Source: Verrucomicrobiales bacterium (lineage in GTDB: Bacteria; Verrucomicrobiota; Verrucomicrobiia; Limisphaerales; J093). From it: 64,000 nt of DNA. The DNA is taken from contig JACKPW010000018.1 in NCBI GenBank assembly GCA_024233215.1, positions 1 through 64,000 of the forward strand. The letters are read 5' to 3'. Position 1 is the first letter of the stretch. The number at the start of each line of letters is the position of its first letter. A program made the position numbers and the translations under genes. Positions 8,075 through 17,165 of this stretch are shown piece by piece. Below the pieces are notes generated by a model, which worked only from the letters and a program-made list of their open reading frames with translations, did not search any database and was not told the origin of the DNA.

Positions 8075-8322
8075 GGCTGGTCCTCCTCGGGAGGCAGGGG
8101 CGGCACGCGGCAGGAGCGCTTCAGGTGACCCTCGATTTCGCTCCACCTGAACCGGACGATGTTCTCAATCCGGTAGTGCGGGATTGCCCCCGCCCGAATC
8201 CATTCCGAAAGCACCTTGGCTCCCACACGAAAGCGCTGGGCGACTTCCTGGCGGTCCAGAAACGGCTCGAACCCGCCGCCCTCGGGCTGCTGGCTCGCGG
8301 TCTGGTTTTGCCGGTCGCTCAT
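8071..8322 (-). CDS. HTH (excisionase-type) DNA-binding protein 2
   Basis: An 83-residue protein with an excisionase/HTH_17-like domain: EPFLDRQEVAQRFRVGAKVL, then IPHYRIENIVRFRWSEIEGHLKR. I prefer ATG 8322, although ATG 8373 is also in frame. Its stop overlaps the start of HTH protein 1. Upstream lie three 10-bp direct repeats (8418-8447) that could be a binding array for this or a neighbouring protein; that link is speculative. Confidence 0.6.
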   Translation of the reverse strand: MSDRQNQTASQQPEGGGFEPFLDRQEVAQRFRVGAKVLSEWIRAGAIPHYRIENIVRFRWSEIEGHLKRSCRVPPLPPEEDQP

Positions 8323-8417
8323 CACGATGCTTTCGGGGCCTAACTGGCCCCACCGCATCCAGTGATAACGCATGGTTTGGGGAGTCGACGGAGGGGGGCA
8401 AAAACCGAGTTAGAAAT

Positions 8418-8457
8418 AAGCCGCAACAAGCCGCAACAAGCCGCAATGAGCAGCAAT
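8418..8457. repeat. Tandem 10-bp direct repeats (iteron-like)
   Basis: The unit AAGCCGCAAC occurs at 8418-8427 and 8428-8437, then as AAGCCGCAAT at 8438-8447, with a degenerate fourth unit (GAGCAGCAAT) to about 8457. The spacing is one helical turn. The array lies in the 300-bp non-coding stretch between two HTH genes, which suggests an operator. Confidence 0.5.
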
Positions 8458-8622
8458 AGGCATCGCCTAAATCGACGATTTTTGGTGTTGACTGGTTTTT
8501 GCGAGCGCTCCATCTCGCCCGCAAGCGGTTGTATTGCAACGAGATGAGTTTATGAATGCTACCTCACCCGGTTTTGGGGACCGGCTGGGTGAACTGAGGC
8601 TCAGAAAAACCGGCAGGAGGGG

Positions 8623-8853
8623 CTAGTTTCGACTCGCACGCCGCGGTGCCCGCGGGTTGAATCCCAGTTTGCCGGCGTTCTTTTCGAGGAATCTCAACAC
8701 CGCGCTGTAGCGGAACATCACCGAGCGGCTCACCTTGATGCAGGGCAGACCGTATTGCCGCCGCCAGTAGTCGATGGTGCGTTCGGCCTTGCCCAGTCGG
8801 TAGGCCAGTTCACGCTTAGGGATGAGGGGTTCATCTTTGGGAAACGGGTTCAT
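8623..8853 (-). CDS. HTH (excisionase-type) DNA-binding protein 3
   Basis: A 76-residue protein with one HTH: LIPKRELAYRLGKAERTIDYWRRQYG, then a short wing (CIKVSRSVMFRYSAVLRFL). It is the first leftward gene of the phage early region and faces the ribbon-helix-helix gene at 9027. The intergenic space between them holds a 9-bp inverted repeat. A role in the early switch or excision is plausible, but only the HTH is directly visible. Confidence 0.6.
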   Translation of the reverse strand: MNPFPKDEPLIPKRELAYRLGKAERTIDYWRRQYGLPCIKVSRSVMFRYSAVLRFLEKNAGKLGFNPRAPRRASRN

Positions 8854-8935
8854 CGGGCGGCGGGAGAGGCAGGCTCAAACGGCGCGGCCGGGGCCACGGG
8901 TCTGAGACTGAAGAATGACGGGACTGGGTGCGACA

Positions 8936-8976
8936 AACCTGCAAGGACAACGGGATGACCCTCTGTTTTGCAGGTT
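8936..8976. promoter_or_regulatory. Inverted repeat between divergent regulators, candidate operator
   Basis: AACCTGCAA (8936-8944) and its exact reverse complement TTGCAGGTT (8968-8976) are 23 bp apart. They lie in the divergent region between HTH protein 3 and the ribbon-helix-helix gene. This is where a phage-type switch would be controlled; the function is inferred. Confidence 0.4.
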
Positions 8977-9026
8977 GCGCATGTGCGGTATGGTAGACGC
9001 GAGACCCATTCGGTCAACTTGATTTA

Positions 9027-9542
9027 TTGCTTGAATATTACTTGTTCGCCACTAAGTTGTTCCCAACGGTGAAACCACGATCTCCGGAACAAACCGCCAT
9101 CAGCATCTCACTTCCTCGCGAACTGCTCGCCCGAATCGACGCCCGCGCCAGGTCCCTCGGCATGCCCCGCAGCCGCTACCTGGCGCACGTCGCCGAGTCC
9201 GACATCGAGAAGGGCGGAGCGTTAACGGTGGTCCCCAAGGCCGGAGGCGAGGAAGGGGTGGACATCGCCGAAATCGCCGAATTCCTGGAGTTGGCGGTTC
9301 CTGCCTTGGCGGGCTATGAGGCCCACGTCATCGACCCCGCCACCAGAGGGTCAGAGCCAGAATCGCCGGAAATCCAGACCGAGAACGAAATCTGGAAGCA
9401 CTTCCTCGAGGAACGGGATGAAATCCTGAAGCTCAAGTGGATCGAGTCCCGAAAGGCGGGTGGCGACATCGGCATCAAGAAGGCCATCCACCTGTGGTTG
9501 AAGCACCGGCAGGACTGGCTGAAGGCGCATCCGCCGGGATAA
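9027..9542 (+). CDS. Ribbon-helix-helix DNA-binding protein
   Basis: A 171-residue protein. An Arc/CopG-like ribbon-helix-helix near residues 24-50 (ISISLPRELLARIDARARS, then LGMPRSRYL) is followed by an acidic middle. The conserved-looking C-terminal helical block (EIWKHFLEERDEILKLKWIE ... GIKKAIHLWLKHRQDW) is one I do not recognise by name. The start at TTG 9027 is uncertain, because the RHH domain begins only ~20 residues later. It diverges from the phage operon and is a candidate repressor of it. Confidence 0.6.
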   Translation: MLEYYLFATKLFPTVKPRSPEQTAISISLPRELLARIDARARSLGMPRSRYLAHVAESDIEKGGALTVVPKAGGEEGVDIAEIAEFLELAVPALAGYEAHVIDPATRGSEPESPEIQTENEIWKHFLEERDEILKLKWIESRKAGGDIGIKKAIHLWLKHRQDWLKAHPPG

Positions 9543-9843
9543 TCGCGCCGACGGCTGGGGTTGCTCACCTTTCAGGATAAGGTGGGCAACGTGGGCGCAA
9601 GTTCAACCGCACAAATGAATTGCCCACAATGTGCGCGTCGTGGCACGCTCCGGGGCAAGGGTTCTCCCATGACTGCGAAGCGGCAAGGCGACGGATTATC
9701 GCGGATGGCACCAAGATCTCTCCCTTGGGGCAATCAGGCTGGTGCTCCCCTCCCGTTCGGCCGCCACACAGTGTGCGAACAGCTTCGGCCCTGGGCCATC
9801 CGACATCTGGTGGCCCGCACACCCCACGACTCCCATTCCTGAT
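9543..9843. other. Non-coding spacer between prophage and restriction island
   Basis: No supported gene. An exact 8-bp inverted repeat (GTGGGCAA at 9582-9589, TTGCCCAC at 9620-9627) is the only structure noted. The boundary between phage early genes and the restriction island lies in or near this spacer. Confidence 0.5.
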
Positions 9844-10944
9844 ATGGCGCTCTACGAAATGGCATCCGACGTTTTCCGTCCCATTCCTGAGGCTTCGTTT
9901 ACCGAACTGGGGGTAAAGGAACGAGGCGACCTGCAGCGGCTGCTCCGGTCGCAGATTGAGGTTCTCGGGGATGACCTCTACGTCCTGACGGAGGAATTCG
10001 GTGAGTGGGAGGACAGCCGACGACGAATCGACCTCCTTGCCATGGACCGCCAGGCTAATCTGGTGGTGATCGAACTGAAGCGGACGACTGACGGCGGGCA
10101 CATGGATCTTCAGGCGATCCGCTACGCCAGCATGGTTTCCACGATGACTTTCGACAGGGCGCAACAGGTTCACGCAGACTTCTTGGCAAGAATGGGAGAG
10201 CCTACGGATGAGGTGAAGACGCGCATGCTCGAATTCCTTGGATGGGAGGAATCTGATGAGCAGAGCTTCGCCCCTGATGTGCGCATTCTTTTGATCTCAG
10301 AGAACTTCGGCAAGGAGCTTACGACCGCTGTCCTGTGGCTTCGCGATAAGGAGGTTGACATCCGATGTGTTCGACTCCGCCCTTATCAAGACGGTGAAGC
10401 GCGCTTGGTTGACGTCCAGCAGATCATCCCCCTACCGGAAGTGCAGGAATATCAGGTGCAGCTTCGAGAAAAGGAACAGGTAGACCGGAAGAAACGCGCG
10501 GAGATACACGACATCAGGCTTAGGTTCTGGGAGGGCCTCATCTCTCTGGCACGCAGCCGCGGAACCCGACACGCGACCATTAAGCCGGGATCCTACCATT
10601 GGCTGGGCGCCACAGCGGGGGTCCGCGGCTTCGGCTTCAACTACAACATCGCCCAAGAGCACGGGGTTGTTGAGCTGTACATGGACCGCGGGCAGGGCGA
10701 GGAGAATAAACGCATCTTCGACCGATTGGAGCAGGACAAAGACACCATCGAGGAAAGATTCGGGGGCCCGCTCCTGTGGGAACGCCTCGACAGCAAACGT
10801 GCATGCAGGATCAAGCACAGGATAGAGCGCGGGGGTTATCGCAGCCCTGAGACGGAGTGGCCGCAGATACAAGCGGAGATGGTCGATTCCATGACCAGGC
10901 TCGAAGAAGCCTTGAAGCCTGCCGTGGACTCCCTCGGATTGTAG
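9844..10944 (+). CDS. PD-(D/E)XK nuclease-DUF4268 protein
   Basis: A 366-residue protein. The N-terminal ~130 residues look NucS/PD-(D/E)XK-like: RRRIDLLAMDRQANLVVIELK gives the catalytic D and E-x-K, followed by MDLQAIRYAS. The C-terminal domain is DUF4268-like (RLRFWEGLISLARSR, FGFNYNI, VELYMDRG, FGGPLLWERL). Such proteins are common beside restriction systems, where a defence role is suspected but not defined. It ends 41 bp before hsdR on the same strand, so it probably belongs to that operon. Confidence 0.7.
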   Translation: MALYEMASDVFRPIPEASFTELGVKERGDLQRLLRSQIEVLGDDLYVLTEEFGEWEDSRRRIDLLAMDRQANLVVIELKRTTDGGHMDLQAIRYASMVSTMTFDRAQQVHADFLARMGEPTDEVKTRMLEFLGWEESDEQSFAPDVRILLISENFGKELTTAVLWLRDKEVDIRCVRLRPYQDGEARLVDVQQIIPLPEVQEYQVQLREKEQVDRKKRAEIHDIRLRFWEGLISLARSRGTRHATIKPGSYHWLGATAGVRGFGFNYNIAQEHGVVELYMDRGQGEENKRIFDRLEQDKDTIEERFGGPLLWERLDSKRACRIKHRIERGGYRSPETEWPQIQAEMVDSMTRLEEALKPAVDSLGL

Positions 10945-10985
10945 CACCTGCGCTCGGCCGTGAGCAGCCCCTCCTACGTGAACCG

Positions 10986-13337
10986 ATGAACAAGAAGGAC
11001 CTGAGCGAGACGGACATCCGGACCAAGTTCATCACCCCGGCGCTTGTCTCGGCTCAGTGGGACGTCATGACGCAGATTCGCGAGGAGGCCTACTTCACGC
11101 GCGGTCGCGTCATGGTCAGGGGTAAGACGGTGAAACGTGGCGAGGCCAAGAAGGCGGACTACCTGCTGAGCTACAAGCCCAACCTCCCGCTCGCCGTCGT
11201 CGAGGCCAAGGACAACAACCACTCGGTCGGCGCCGGGATGCAGCAGGCGCTCGATTACGCCGAGATCCTGGATGTACCCTTCGCCTACAGCTCGAACGGA
11301 GATGCTTTTCTGGAACACGACCGCACCGGTTCCGGCGGCACCGTCACCCGTGAGATCCCGCTGGATCAGTTCCCCAAGCCCCAGGAACTGTGGGCACGCT
11401 ACCGCGCCGCGAGGGGCTGGACGCCGGAGCAGGAGACCGTCACCACCCAGGATTACAACGATGACGGTTCCGGCAAATCGCCCCGGTACTACCAACTCAC
11501 CGCCGTCAATCGCACCGTCGAAGCTATCGCGCGCGGGAAGCCCCGCATCCTGCTCGTGATGGCGACTGGCACGGGCAAGACGTACACGGCTTTCCAGATC
11601 ATCTGGCGGCTTTGGAAGGCCGGCGCCAAGAAGCGCATCCTGTTCCTGGTGGATCGGAACATCCTGGCTGACCAGACGCGGATCAACGACTTCAAGCCGT
11701 TCGGTCAGGCGATGACCAAGATCACGAACCGACAGGTGGACAAGTCGTTCGAGATTTACCTGAGCCTGTATCAGGCGGTGACGGGCACCGAGGAAGAACA
11801 GAACATCTACAAGCAGTTCTCCCCCGACTTCTTCGATCTGGTCATCGTCGATGAGTGTCACCGCGGGAGTGCCGCCGATGACGCGGCCTGGCGCCAGGTT
11901 CTGGAGTACTTCTCATCCGCCACCCAGATCGGTTTGACCGCCACGCCGAAGGAGACCAAGGACGTCTCCAACATCGAGTATTTCGGCGACCCGCTCTTCA
12001 CCTACTCGCTGCGCCAGGGCATTTCCGATGGGTTCCTGGCCCCGTACAAGGTCGTGCGCGTTGGCCTCGACAAGGACTTGGACGGCTGGCGCCCCTATGA
12101 CGGGCAGGTCGACAAGTACGGGCAGGTCATCGAGGACCGCGAATACAACCTTCGGGACTTCGACCGCGATCTGATTCTGGAAAAACGGACGGAGGTGGTG
12201 GCAGGCAAGGTCACTCAGTTCCTTCGGGAAACCGACCGCTTCGCCAAGACGATCATCTTCTGCGAGAACATCGACCATGCCGAGCGCATGCGGCAGGCGA
12301 TGGTAAACGCGAATCCCGACCTGGCGGCCGCCAACGCCAAGTACGTCATGCGCATCACGGGCGACAACGACGAGGGCAAAGCCCAGCTCGACAACTTCAT
12401 CGACCCGGAATCCCCGTACCCCGTGGTTTGCACCACCTCCCGGCTCATGACCACGGGCGTGGATGCCCAGACCTGCCGCCTGATCGTCCTGGACCGGCGC
12501 ATCAACTCGATGACCGAGTTCAAGCAGATCATCGGTCGGGGCACCCGCATCAACGAGGACTACAACAAGTTCTTCTTCACCATCATGGATTTCCGGCAGG
12601 CCACAGCCCTGTTCGCCGATCCGGAGTTCGATGGTGACCCGGTGCAAATCTACGACCCTGGCCCCGATGATCCGCCCGTTCCGCCCGATGACCCACCCGA
12701 AACCGATGACGATGATGGCGGGACAATCGTGGATGGTCCGCCGCCGGATGATCCCCCCGGAGGCCCGCCCAAGGTGCGCTACTTCGTCAATGACGTGCCG
12801 GTTTCGGTGATCACCGAGCGGGTTCAGTATCTGGACGAGCATGGGAAGCTGATCACGGAGTCGCTGCGGGACTACTCCCGCAAGGCGGTGAAGGCGGCGT
12901 ACGCCTCTCTGGATCAGTTCCTGAATGCCTGGAACAACTCCGACCGGAAGCAGGCAATCCTGGAGGAACTCGCCGCGCGGGGGGTCTTCTTCGATGAGCT
13001 GGCCAAGCTGGTGGGCTCGGATGTTGACCCGTTTGACCTGGTCTGCCACGTCGCCTTCGACCAGCCGCCTCTGACCCGTCAGGAGCGGGCGCAGCGTGTC
13101 CAGAAGCGAGACGTGTTTGGCAAGTACGGCGCCCAGGCGCGCGCCGTTCTCGATGCCCTGCTGCAGAAGTACGCCGTCGCCGGCATCGCCAGCGTGGAGT
13201 CATTGGAGATTCTCAAGGTCGATCCGCTGACCGACTTCGGCACACCCGTCGAGATCGTCAGGCTCTTTGGAGGCAGGGACGCCTATCTCACTGCCATCCG
13301 CGAACTCGAAGCCGCCCTTTACCAGGAAGCCGCCTGA
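10986..13337 (+). CDS. hsdR: Type I restriction endonuclease subunit R
   Basis: A 783-residue HsdR. The N-terminal nuclease has KADYLLSYKPNLPLAVVEAK (D and E-x-K). A superfamily-2 motor follows with Walker A MATGTGKTYTAF, box II VIVDECHRGS, motif III LTATP, and motif VI near IIGRGTRI. A Pro/Asp-rich linker (about residues 555-590) leads to the EcoEI-type C-terminal domain, which contacts the methylase. The subunit translocates DNA and cuts unmethylated foreign DNA. The start MNKKDLSETDIRTKF is typical of the family. The stop overlaps the next gene's ATG, giving translational coupling. Confidence 0.92.
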   Translation: MNKKDLSETDIRTKFITPALVSAQWDVMTQIREEAYFTRGRVMVRGKTVKRGEAKKADYLLSYKPNLPLAVVEAKDNNHSVGAGMQQALDYAEILDVPFAYSSNGDAFLEHDRTGSGGTVTREIPLDQFPKPQELWARYRAARGWTPEQETVTTQDYNDDGSGKSPRYYQLTAVNRTVEAIARGKPRILLVMATGTGKTYTAFQIIWRLWKAGAKKRILFLVDRNILADQTRINDFKPFGQAMTKITNRQVDKSFEIYLSLYQAVTGTEEEQNIYKQFSPDFFDLVIVDECHRGSAADDAAWRQVLEYFSSATQIGLTATPKETKDVSNIEYFGDPLFTYSLRQGISDGFLAPYKVVRVGLDKDLDGWRPYDGQVDKYGQVIEDREYNLRDFDRDLILEKRTEVVAGKVTQFLRETDRFAKTIIFCENIDHAERMRQAMVNANPDLAAANAKYVMRITGDNDEGKAQLDNFIDPESPYPVVCTTSRLMTTGVDAQTCRLIVLDRRINSMTEFKQIIGRGTRINEDYNKFFFTIMDFRQATALFADPEFDGDPVQIYDPGPDDPPVPPDDPPETDDDDGGTIVDGPPPDDPPGGPPKVRYFVNDVPVSVITERVQYLDEHGKLITESLRDYSRKAVKAAYASLDQFLNAWNNSDRKQAILEELAARGVFFDELAKLVGSDVDPFDLVCHVAFDQPPLTRQERAQRVQKRDVFGKYGAQARAVLDALLQKYAVAGIASVESLEILKVDPLTDFGTPVEIVRLFGGRDAYLTAIRELEAALYQEAA

Positions 13338-14002
13338 TGTCCGATGCCCCCTCAATCAAGGCCGACTACGAAGCACTCAATGAGCTGATCGTTAACTGTC
13401 CGGACTTCGACCGGCTCGAATCACTGCTGGGTGGTTTCAACTTGTTCCAAGTCCTCAAGTTCGAGTACGGCGAAATCCGGCATTCCAATGTTCTGGCTTG
13501 GATTCTAGACCCGGCAGAGTCGCACGGCCTTGACGCCTCTTTTCTCAAGAAGTGGCTGATGCGCGTGATCTTCGAAGCCTCGGAAGCGACGGAAACCCCC
13601 GTCTCCGCCGTCGATATCGATGCATGGCAGCTGCTTGATGTGGAGGTTCGCAGGGAATGGAATCACTTGGACCTGCTGCTCATACTGACGTTTGCGGATG
13701 ATCAGAAGTGGGTGGTATGCATCGAGAACAAAGTGCTCTCCGCACAACACTCGAATCAGTTGCAGCGCTACCGGAAGGTGGTGCAGGAGCACTTTCCGAA
13801 GGCCGCCCGCCGGATGTTTCTGTTCCTGACAAAATGGGGGGAGGAACCTGAAGACGATGCATACCTTGCCGCCTCCTATACACAGGTCCATCAAGCGTTG
13901 AAGGAGTGCATCCAAAGCCGTAGCCATGCCATTGGCAACGAGCCACGGGTCCTTCTGGAGAACTACCTGCGGCTTCTGGAGGAAAAATTCATGGATGAAT
14001 GA
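13337..14002 (+). pseudogene. PD-(D/E)XK nuclease-superfamily gene, 5' part (split by transposon)
   Basis: The first 221 residues of a PDDEXK_4-like protein: FEYGEIRHSNVLAWILDP, then LDLLLILTF and VVCIENKV (catalytic E-x-K), then SNQLQRYRKVV and MFLFLTKWG. Real sequence ends at codon 13997-13999, and the stop TGA (14000-14002) is the first three bases of the transposon. The family's C-terminal region (QQHRRALDVIFEHRPD) reappears in frame at 18501 after the element. The protein is therefore truncated, and function is doubtful although the catalytic part survives. Confidence 0.8.
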
Positions 14003-14022
14003 GCGCGCCCGCGGTAATTGAG
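14000..14022 (+). repeat. Transposon left terminal inverted repeat
   Basis: TGAGCGCGC-C-C-G-CGGTAA-T-TGAG pairs with the right end; mismatches fall at positions 10, 12 and 19. Its TGA supplies the stop codon of the interrupted nuclease gene. Confidence 0.85.
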
Positions 14023-14088
14023 GCTGGCGCAGTGGATGCTGATCAAGGTGGGTGAGGGAAAGGCAGGGGGCACCCTCGATTTGGGTGA

Positions 14089-14763
14089 TTGGGAAGCGGG
14101 CGAGAAGGGAGGATGAAGTCCCCGCGAGGCTTGCCCCGCGGGGACTTGTTCTATGCGCTTTGGGTTGTGGGCTCAAAAGCGGCAGAGAACGGGTGCCGGA
14201 AACAGCCGGCGGACCAGTGCCTATACCGGTTGCTCGAATGCGTCGATGAAGAACTGGCGCAGCGGGTGCGGGCAGGAGGGTGCAGGCACTGCGCCGAGGG
14301 GGTGCTCCACCAGGCTCATTACGCGCGCAAACCCCGCGGTGGCCCCGAAGAGTGGACCAAGCGCCAGAGCTTCTGCTGCGACCGGGACGGTTGCCGGCGA
14401 CGCCACACGCCCCCGTCGGTGCGGTTCCTCGGGCGCAAGGTCCATGTCGGTTTCCTGGTGGTGCTCAAGACGGCGCTGCACCAGGGACTCAAGCCGGACC
14501 GTTTGGCGCAGTTGCGCCGGGTCGTGCCGGAGATCGACCGGCGAACGGTGGCACGATGGCGGCAGTGGTGGGCGGAGCACTTCCTGGCCACCGCCTTCTG
14601 GAAGGTCGCCCGCGGCCGTTTCATCCCGCCGTTGTCGTCGGAGCAGGTGCCGCTGGGATGGTGCGAGCGTTTCCCCGTCGATACCCCCGACGGACTGGTC
14701 AAGTTGCTGCGATGGCTCAGCCCGATCACCACCGTTTCCACCGTCGCGGAGGTCGTTATGTGA
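14089..14763 (+). CDS. Transposon Cys-rich HTH protein
   Basis: About 225 residues from TTG 14089, or 216 from ATG 14113. It contains a cysteine/histidine cluster (CRHCAEGVLHQAHYARK ... SFCCDRDGCRRRHTPPS) that looks like a zinc ribbon. An HTH-like stretch follows (IDRRTVARWRQWWAEHF). It is the first gene of the transposon and probably binds DNA ends or target, by analogy with zinc-binding accessory proteins such as TniQ, to which I see no clear similarity. A 9-bp-stem hairpin (14118-14145) lies just after ATG 14113 and may limit translation. Confidence 0.6.
   Translation: MGSGREGRMKSPRGLPRGDLFYALWVVGSKAAENGCRKQPADQCLYRLLECVDEELAQRVRAGGCRHCAEGVLHQAHYARKPRGGPEEWTKRQSFCCDRDGCRRRHTPPSVRFLGRKVHVGFLVVLKTALHQGLKPDRLAQLRRVVPEIDRRTVARWRQWWAEHFLATAFWKVARGRFIPPLSSEQVPLGWCERFPVDTPDGLVKLLRWLSPITTVSTVAEVVM
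14118..14145 (+). promoter_or_regulatory. Strong hairpin at the start of the first transposon gene
   Basis: GTCCCCGCG (14118-14126) pairs perfectly with CGCGGGGAC (14137-14145) across a 10-nt loop, three bases after the candidate ATG at 14113. Hairpins at transposase gene starts are known to damp expression from outside transcripts; that role here is inferred. Confidence 0.45.
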
Positions 14764-14853
14764 GGGGGCGGATTTTCCCCGCAGAGGATGCCACTGGCCC
14801 GATGGTGCGGGGGTCAATACAAGGAGCGCGTCGCCACCGATGGGCGCCAAAAA

Positions 14854-16338
14854 ATGAACGACGCCGCTTCTCTCACTGATCCGAGTTGTGCTCGCACTCC
14901 CGAGCGGTGGGCCCGCTTTCGCTTCGGCGTGGTGGGCCAACTGCTGGCCGCCCCGCCGGCGCCGGGGGAACTTCAGGCGCAACTCCGAGTTCTGGCCGCC
15001 GAGTCCTGGCGGCACCCGGTCACCGGCCAGCCGGTGCACTTCGGCCTTTCCACCATCGAGCGTTGGTACTATGCCGCCCGGGCGGCCCGCGATCCGGTCC
15101 AGGCGCTCACCCGGCGCCCGCGCTCCGATCAGGGCACCCATCGGGCCATCTCCTCCCGGGCCGCCGAGTGGTTGAGCACCCAGTATCGGGAACATCCCAG
15201 TTGGACCTACCAACTCCACGCCGACAACCTCGCCGTGCGTCTGGAAGCCGATCCGGCCAGTGGGCCCATCCCCTCCTACGCTTCGGTCAAGCGCTTCCTC
15301 CAAGCCCACGGCATGATCAAGCGCCCCCGGCGGGGGCCGGCCAGGAGTCCCGGCGCCCGCCAGGCCGAGACCCGCTACGAGGCCCGCGAGGTGCGCAGTT
15401 ACCAGAGCGAGTATGTCAACGCTCTCTGGCATCTGGACTTCCACCACGGCTCGGTGCGCGTGCTCCTGGCCAACGGCCAGTGGGCCTATCCGCTTCTGCT
15501 GGGCATCCTCGACGATCACTCCCGCCTCGGCTGCCATGCCCAGTGGTACCTCACCGAAGGGGCCGAGGAACTGGTTCACGGCCTGGGCCAGGCCTTTCAG
15601 AAACGCGGCCTGCCCCGCGCGCTCATGAGCGACAACGGCTCGGCCATGATCGCCGCCGAGACCCGCCAGGGCCTCGAACGGCTGGGCATCCTGCACGAAC
15701 TCACGCTGCCCTTCTCCCCCTACCAGAACGGCAAGCAGGAAACCTGGTGGAACCAGGTCGAAGGCCGCCTCCTGCCCATGCTCGAAGGGGTCCCCGACCT
15801 CACCCTCGCCCAACTCAACGAGGCCACCCTCGCCTGGCTCGAAATCGAATACCAACGCCGCCCTCACCGCGAACTCGGGCAGCGCACGCCCCTCCAATGC
15901 TTCCTCGAAGGCCGTGATGTCGGCCGTCCCACTCCCTCCGGTGACGCCCTCCGCGAGGCCTTCACCGCCGAAATCACCCGCTCCCAGCGCCGCAGTGACG
16001 GCACCTTGAGCCTCCTGGGGCGCCGCTTCGAAATCCCTTCCCGCTACCGTCACTTCGCCCGCGTCCACGTCCGTTACGCCGCCTGGGACCTGAGCCACGT
16101 CCACCTCGTCGATCCCCTCTCCGGCACTCTCCTGGCCCGGCTCTATCCCCTGGACAAGGCCCGCAATGCCGAGGGCCAGCGCGCCCCCAAACCCGCCCTC
16201 ATCGACGCGCCCACCACCGAACCGGCCTCCGGGATGGCGCCTCTGTTGCAGAAGATCCTCCGCCAATACGCCACCACCGGTCTGCCTCCGGCCTATCTGC
16301 CCAAGGACGACCTCCCACCCCTTCCCCCAACCCCATGA
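14854..16338 (+). CDS. DDE integrase-core transposase (rve family)
   Basis: A 494-residue transposase. An N-terminal HTH region (GLSTIERWYYAAR) leads to the integrase core with catalytic D in LWHLDFHHGS, D in ALMSDNGSAM and E in YQNGKQETWW, the last two about 35 residues apart. A C-terminal beta-barrel-like region (LLGRRFEIPSRYRHFARVHV) resembles the Mu/TniA barrel. It would cut and join transposon ends. Its stop overlaps the ATPase start (ATGA at 16335), as in tniA-tniB. Upstream in-frame starts such as ATG 14788 are possible but unsupported. Confidence 0.88.
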   Translation: MNDAASLTDPSCARTPERWARFRFGVVGQLLAAPPAPGELQAQLRVLAAESWRHPVTGQPVHFGLSTIERWYYAARAARDPVQALTRRPRSDQGTHRAISSRAAEWLSTQYREHPSWTYQLHADNLAVRLEADPASGPIPSYASVKRFLQAHGMIKRPRRGPARSPGARQAETRYEAREVRSYQSEYVNALWHLDFHHGSVRVLLANGQWAYPLLLGILDDHSRLGCHAQWYLTEGAEELVHGLGQAFQKRGLPRALMSDNGSAMIAAETRQGLERLGILHELTLPFSPYQNGKQETWWNQVEGRLLPMLEGVPDLTLAQLNEATLAWLEIEYQRRPHRELGQRTPLQCFLEGRDVGRPTPSGDALREAFTAEITRSQRRSDGTLSLLGRRFEIPSRYRHFARVHVRYAAWDLSHVHLVDPLSGTLLARLYPLDKARNAEGQRAPKPALIDAPTTEPASGMAPLLQKILRQYATTGLPPAYLPKDDLPPLPPTP

Positions 16339-17165
16339 GCAAGAAACTCCTCGCCCTCTACGGCCTCAAGTTCAATCCCTTCAGCTCCCAGGTGCCCACC
16401 GACGCCCTCTGGTCCCCGCCCCCAATCGAGGACTTCTGCTGGCGCATCGAGCAGCAGATCGGCGAAGGCGGCTTCGCCCTGGTTACCGGCGACCCGGGCA
16501 CCGGCAAGAGCGCCGCCCTGCGTCTCCTGGCCCAGCGCCTGGCCCGGGTGCGCGATCTCTCCCTCGGGGTCCTCACCCGGCCCCAGGCCTCCCTGGCCGA
16601 CTTCTACCGCGAACTCGGTCACCTCTTCGGCGTGGCCCTTTCGCCCCACAACCGCTGGGCCAGCGCCAGGGTCTTGCGCGAAAAGTGGCTCCAACATCAG
16701 GAAAGCTCCCGCTGGCGGCCCCTCCTCCTCGTCGACGAAGCCCAGGAGATGGGCTTGGCCGTCTTCTCCGAACTGCGCCTGCTCGCCAGCGCCGATCTCG
16801 ACAGCCGCTCCATCCTCACCGTCGTCCTGGCCGGCGACTCCCGCCTGGGCAGCCGCCTCGAGTCCGTGGACCTCTTGCCCCTGGCCAGTCGCATCCGCAG
16901 TCGCCTCCGCACCCAGGCCCTTTCACCCCAGCAACTCCTGGCCTGCCTCCAACATCTCTTGAACGCCGCCGGCAATCCCAAGCTCCTCTCCCCCGCACTG
17001 CTCCAAACCTTGAGCGAACACGCCGCCGGCAACCTCCGCCTCCTCATCAACCTCGGCAACGACCTTCTCCAGGCCGCCCTGCGCCAGGAACGCGACCTCC
17101 TCGACGAGAAACTCTACTTCGAGGTCTTCGCCTCCGAGCCCAAGCCCCGGACCAAACGCCCATGA
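16335..17165 (+). CDS. TniB/ExeA-like AAA+ ATPase of the transposon
   Basis: A 276-residue AAA+ protein: YGLKFNPFSSQVPTDALW opening (ExeA type), Walker A GDPGTGKS (about residues 54-61), Walker B LLLVDEAQEM, and a sensor region with SRIRSRLRTQALS. ATPases of this kind (TniB, MuB, ExeA) select targets and activate the DDE transposase. The start overlaps the transposase stop and the stop overlaps the next gene, so all three are coupled. Codon use matches the other transposon genes. Confidence 0.85.
   Translation: MSKKLLALYGLKFNPFSSQVPTDALWSPPPIEDFCWRIEQQIGEGGFALVTGDPGTGKSAALRLLAQRLARVRDLSLGVLTRPQASLADFYRELGHLFGVALSPHNRWASARVLREKWLQHQESSRWRPLLLVDEAQEMGLAVFSELRLLASADLDSRSILTVVLAGDSRLGSRLESVDLLPLASRIRSRLRTQALSPQQLLACLQHLLNAAGNPKLLSPALLQTLSEHAAGNLRLLINLGNDLLQAALRQERDLLDEKLYFEVFASEPKPRTKRP

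Noticed and set aside
8418..8457. Possible mini CRISPR
   Set aside because: The repeats are 10 bp and contiguous with no spacers. No CRISPR-like repeat-spacer pattern was seen anywhere in the window.
11913..13049. Minus-strand frame of 378 codons opposite hsdR
   Set aside because: Antisense shadow of the helicase and C-terminal regions of HsdR.
14118..14145. Hairpin as a transcription terminator
   Set aside because: It lies inside a coding region, has no T-run after it, and sits at a gene start, so translational control is the better reading.
14221..16266. Long minus-strand open frame (681 codons) opposite the transposase
   Set aside because: It is antisense to a transposase with all catalytic residues and is rich in Gly/Ala/Arg, as expected for the shadow of a high-GC gene.
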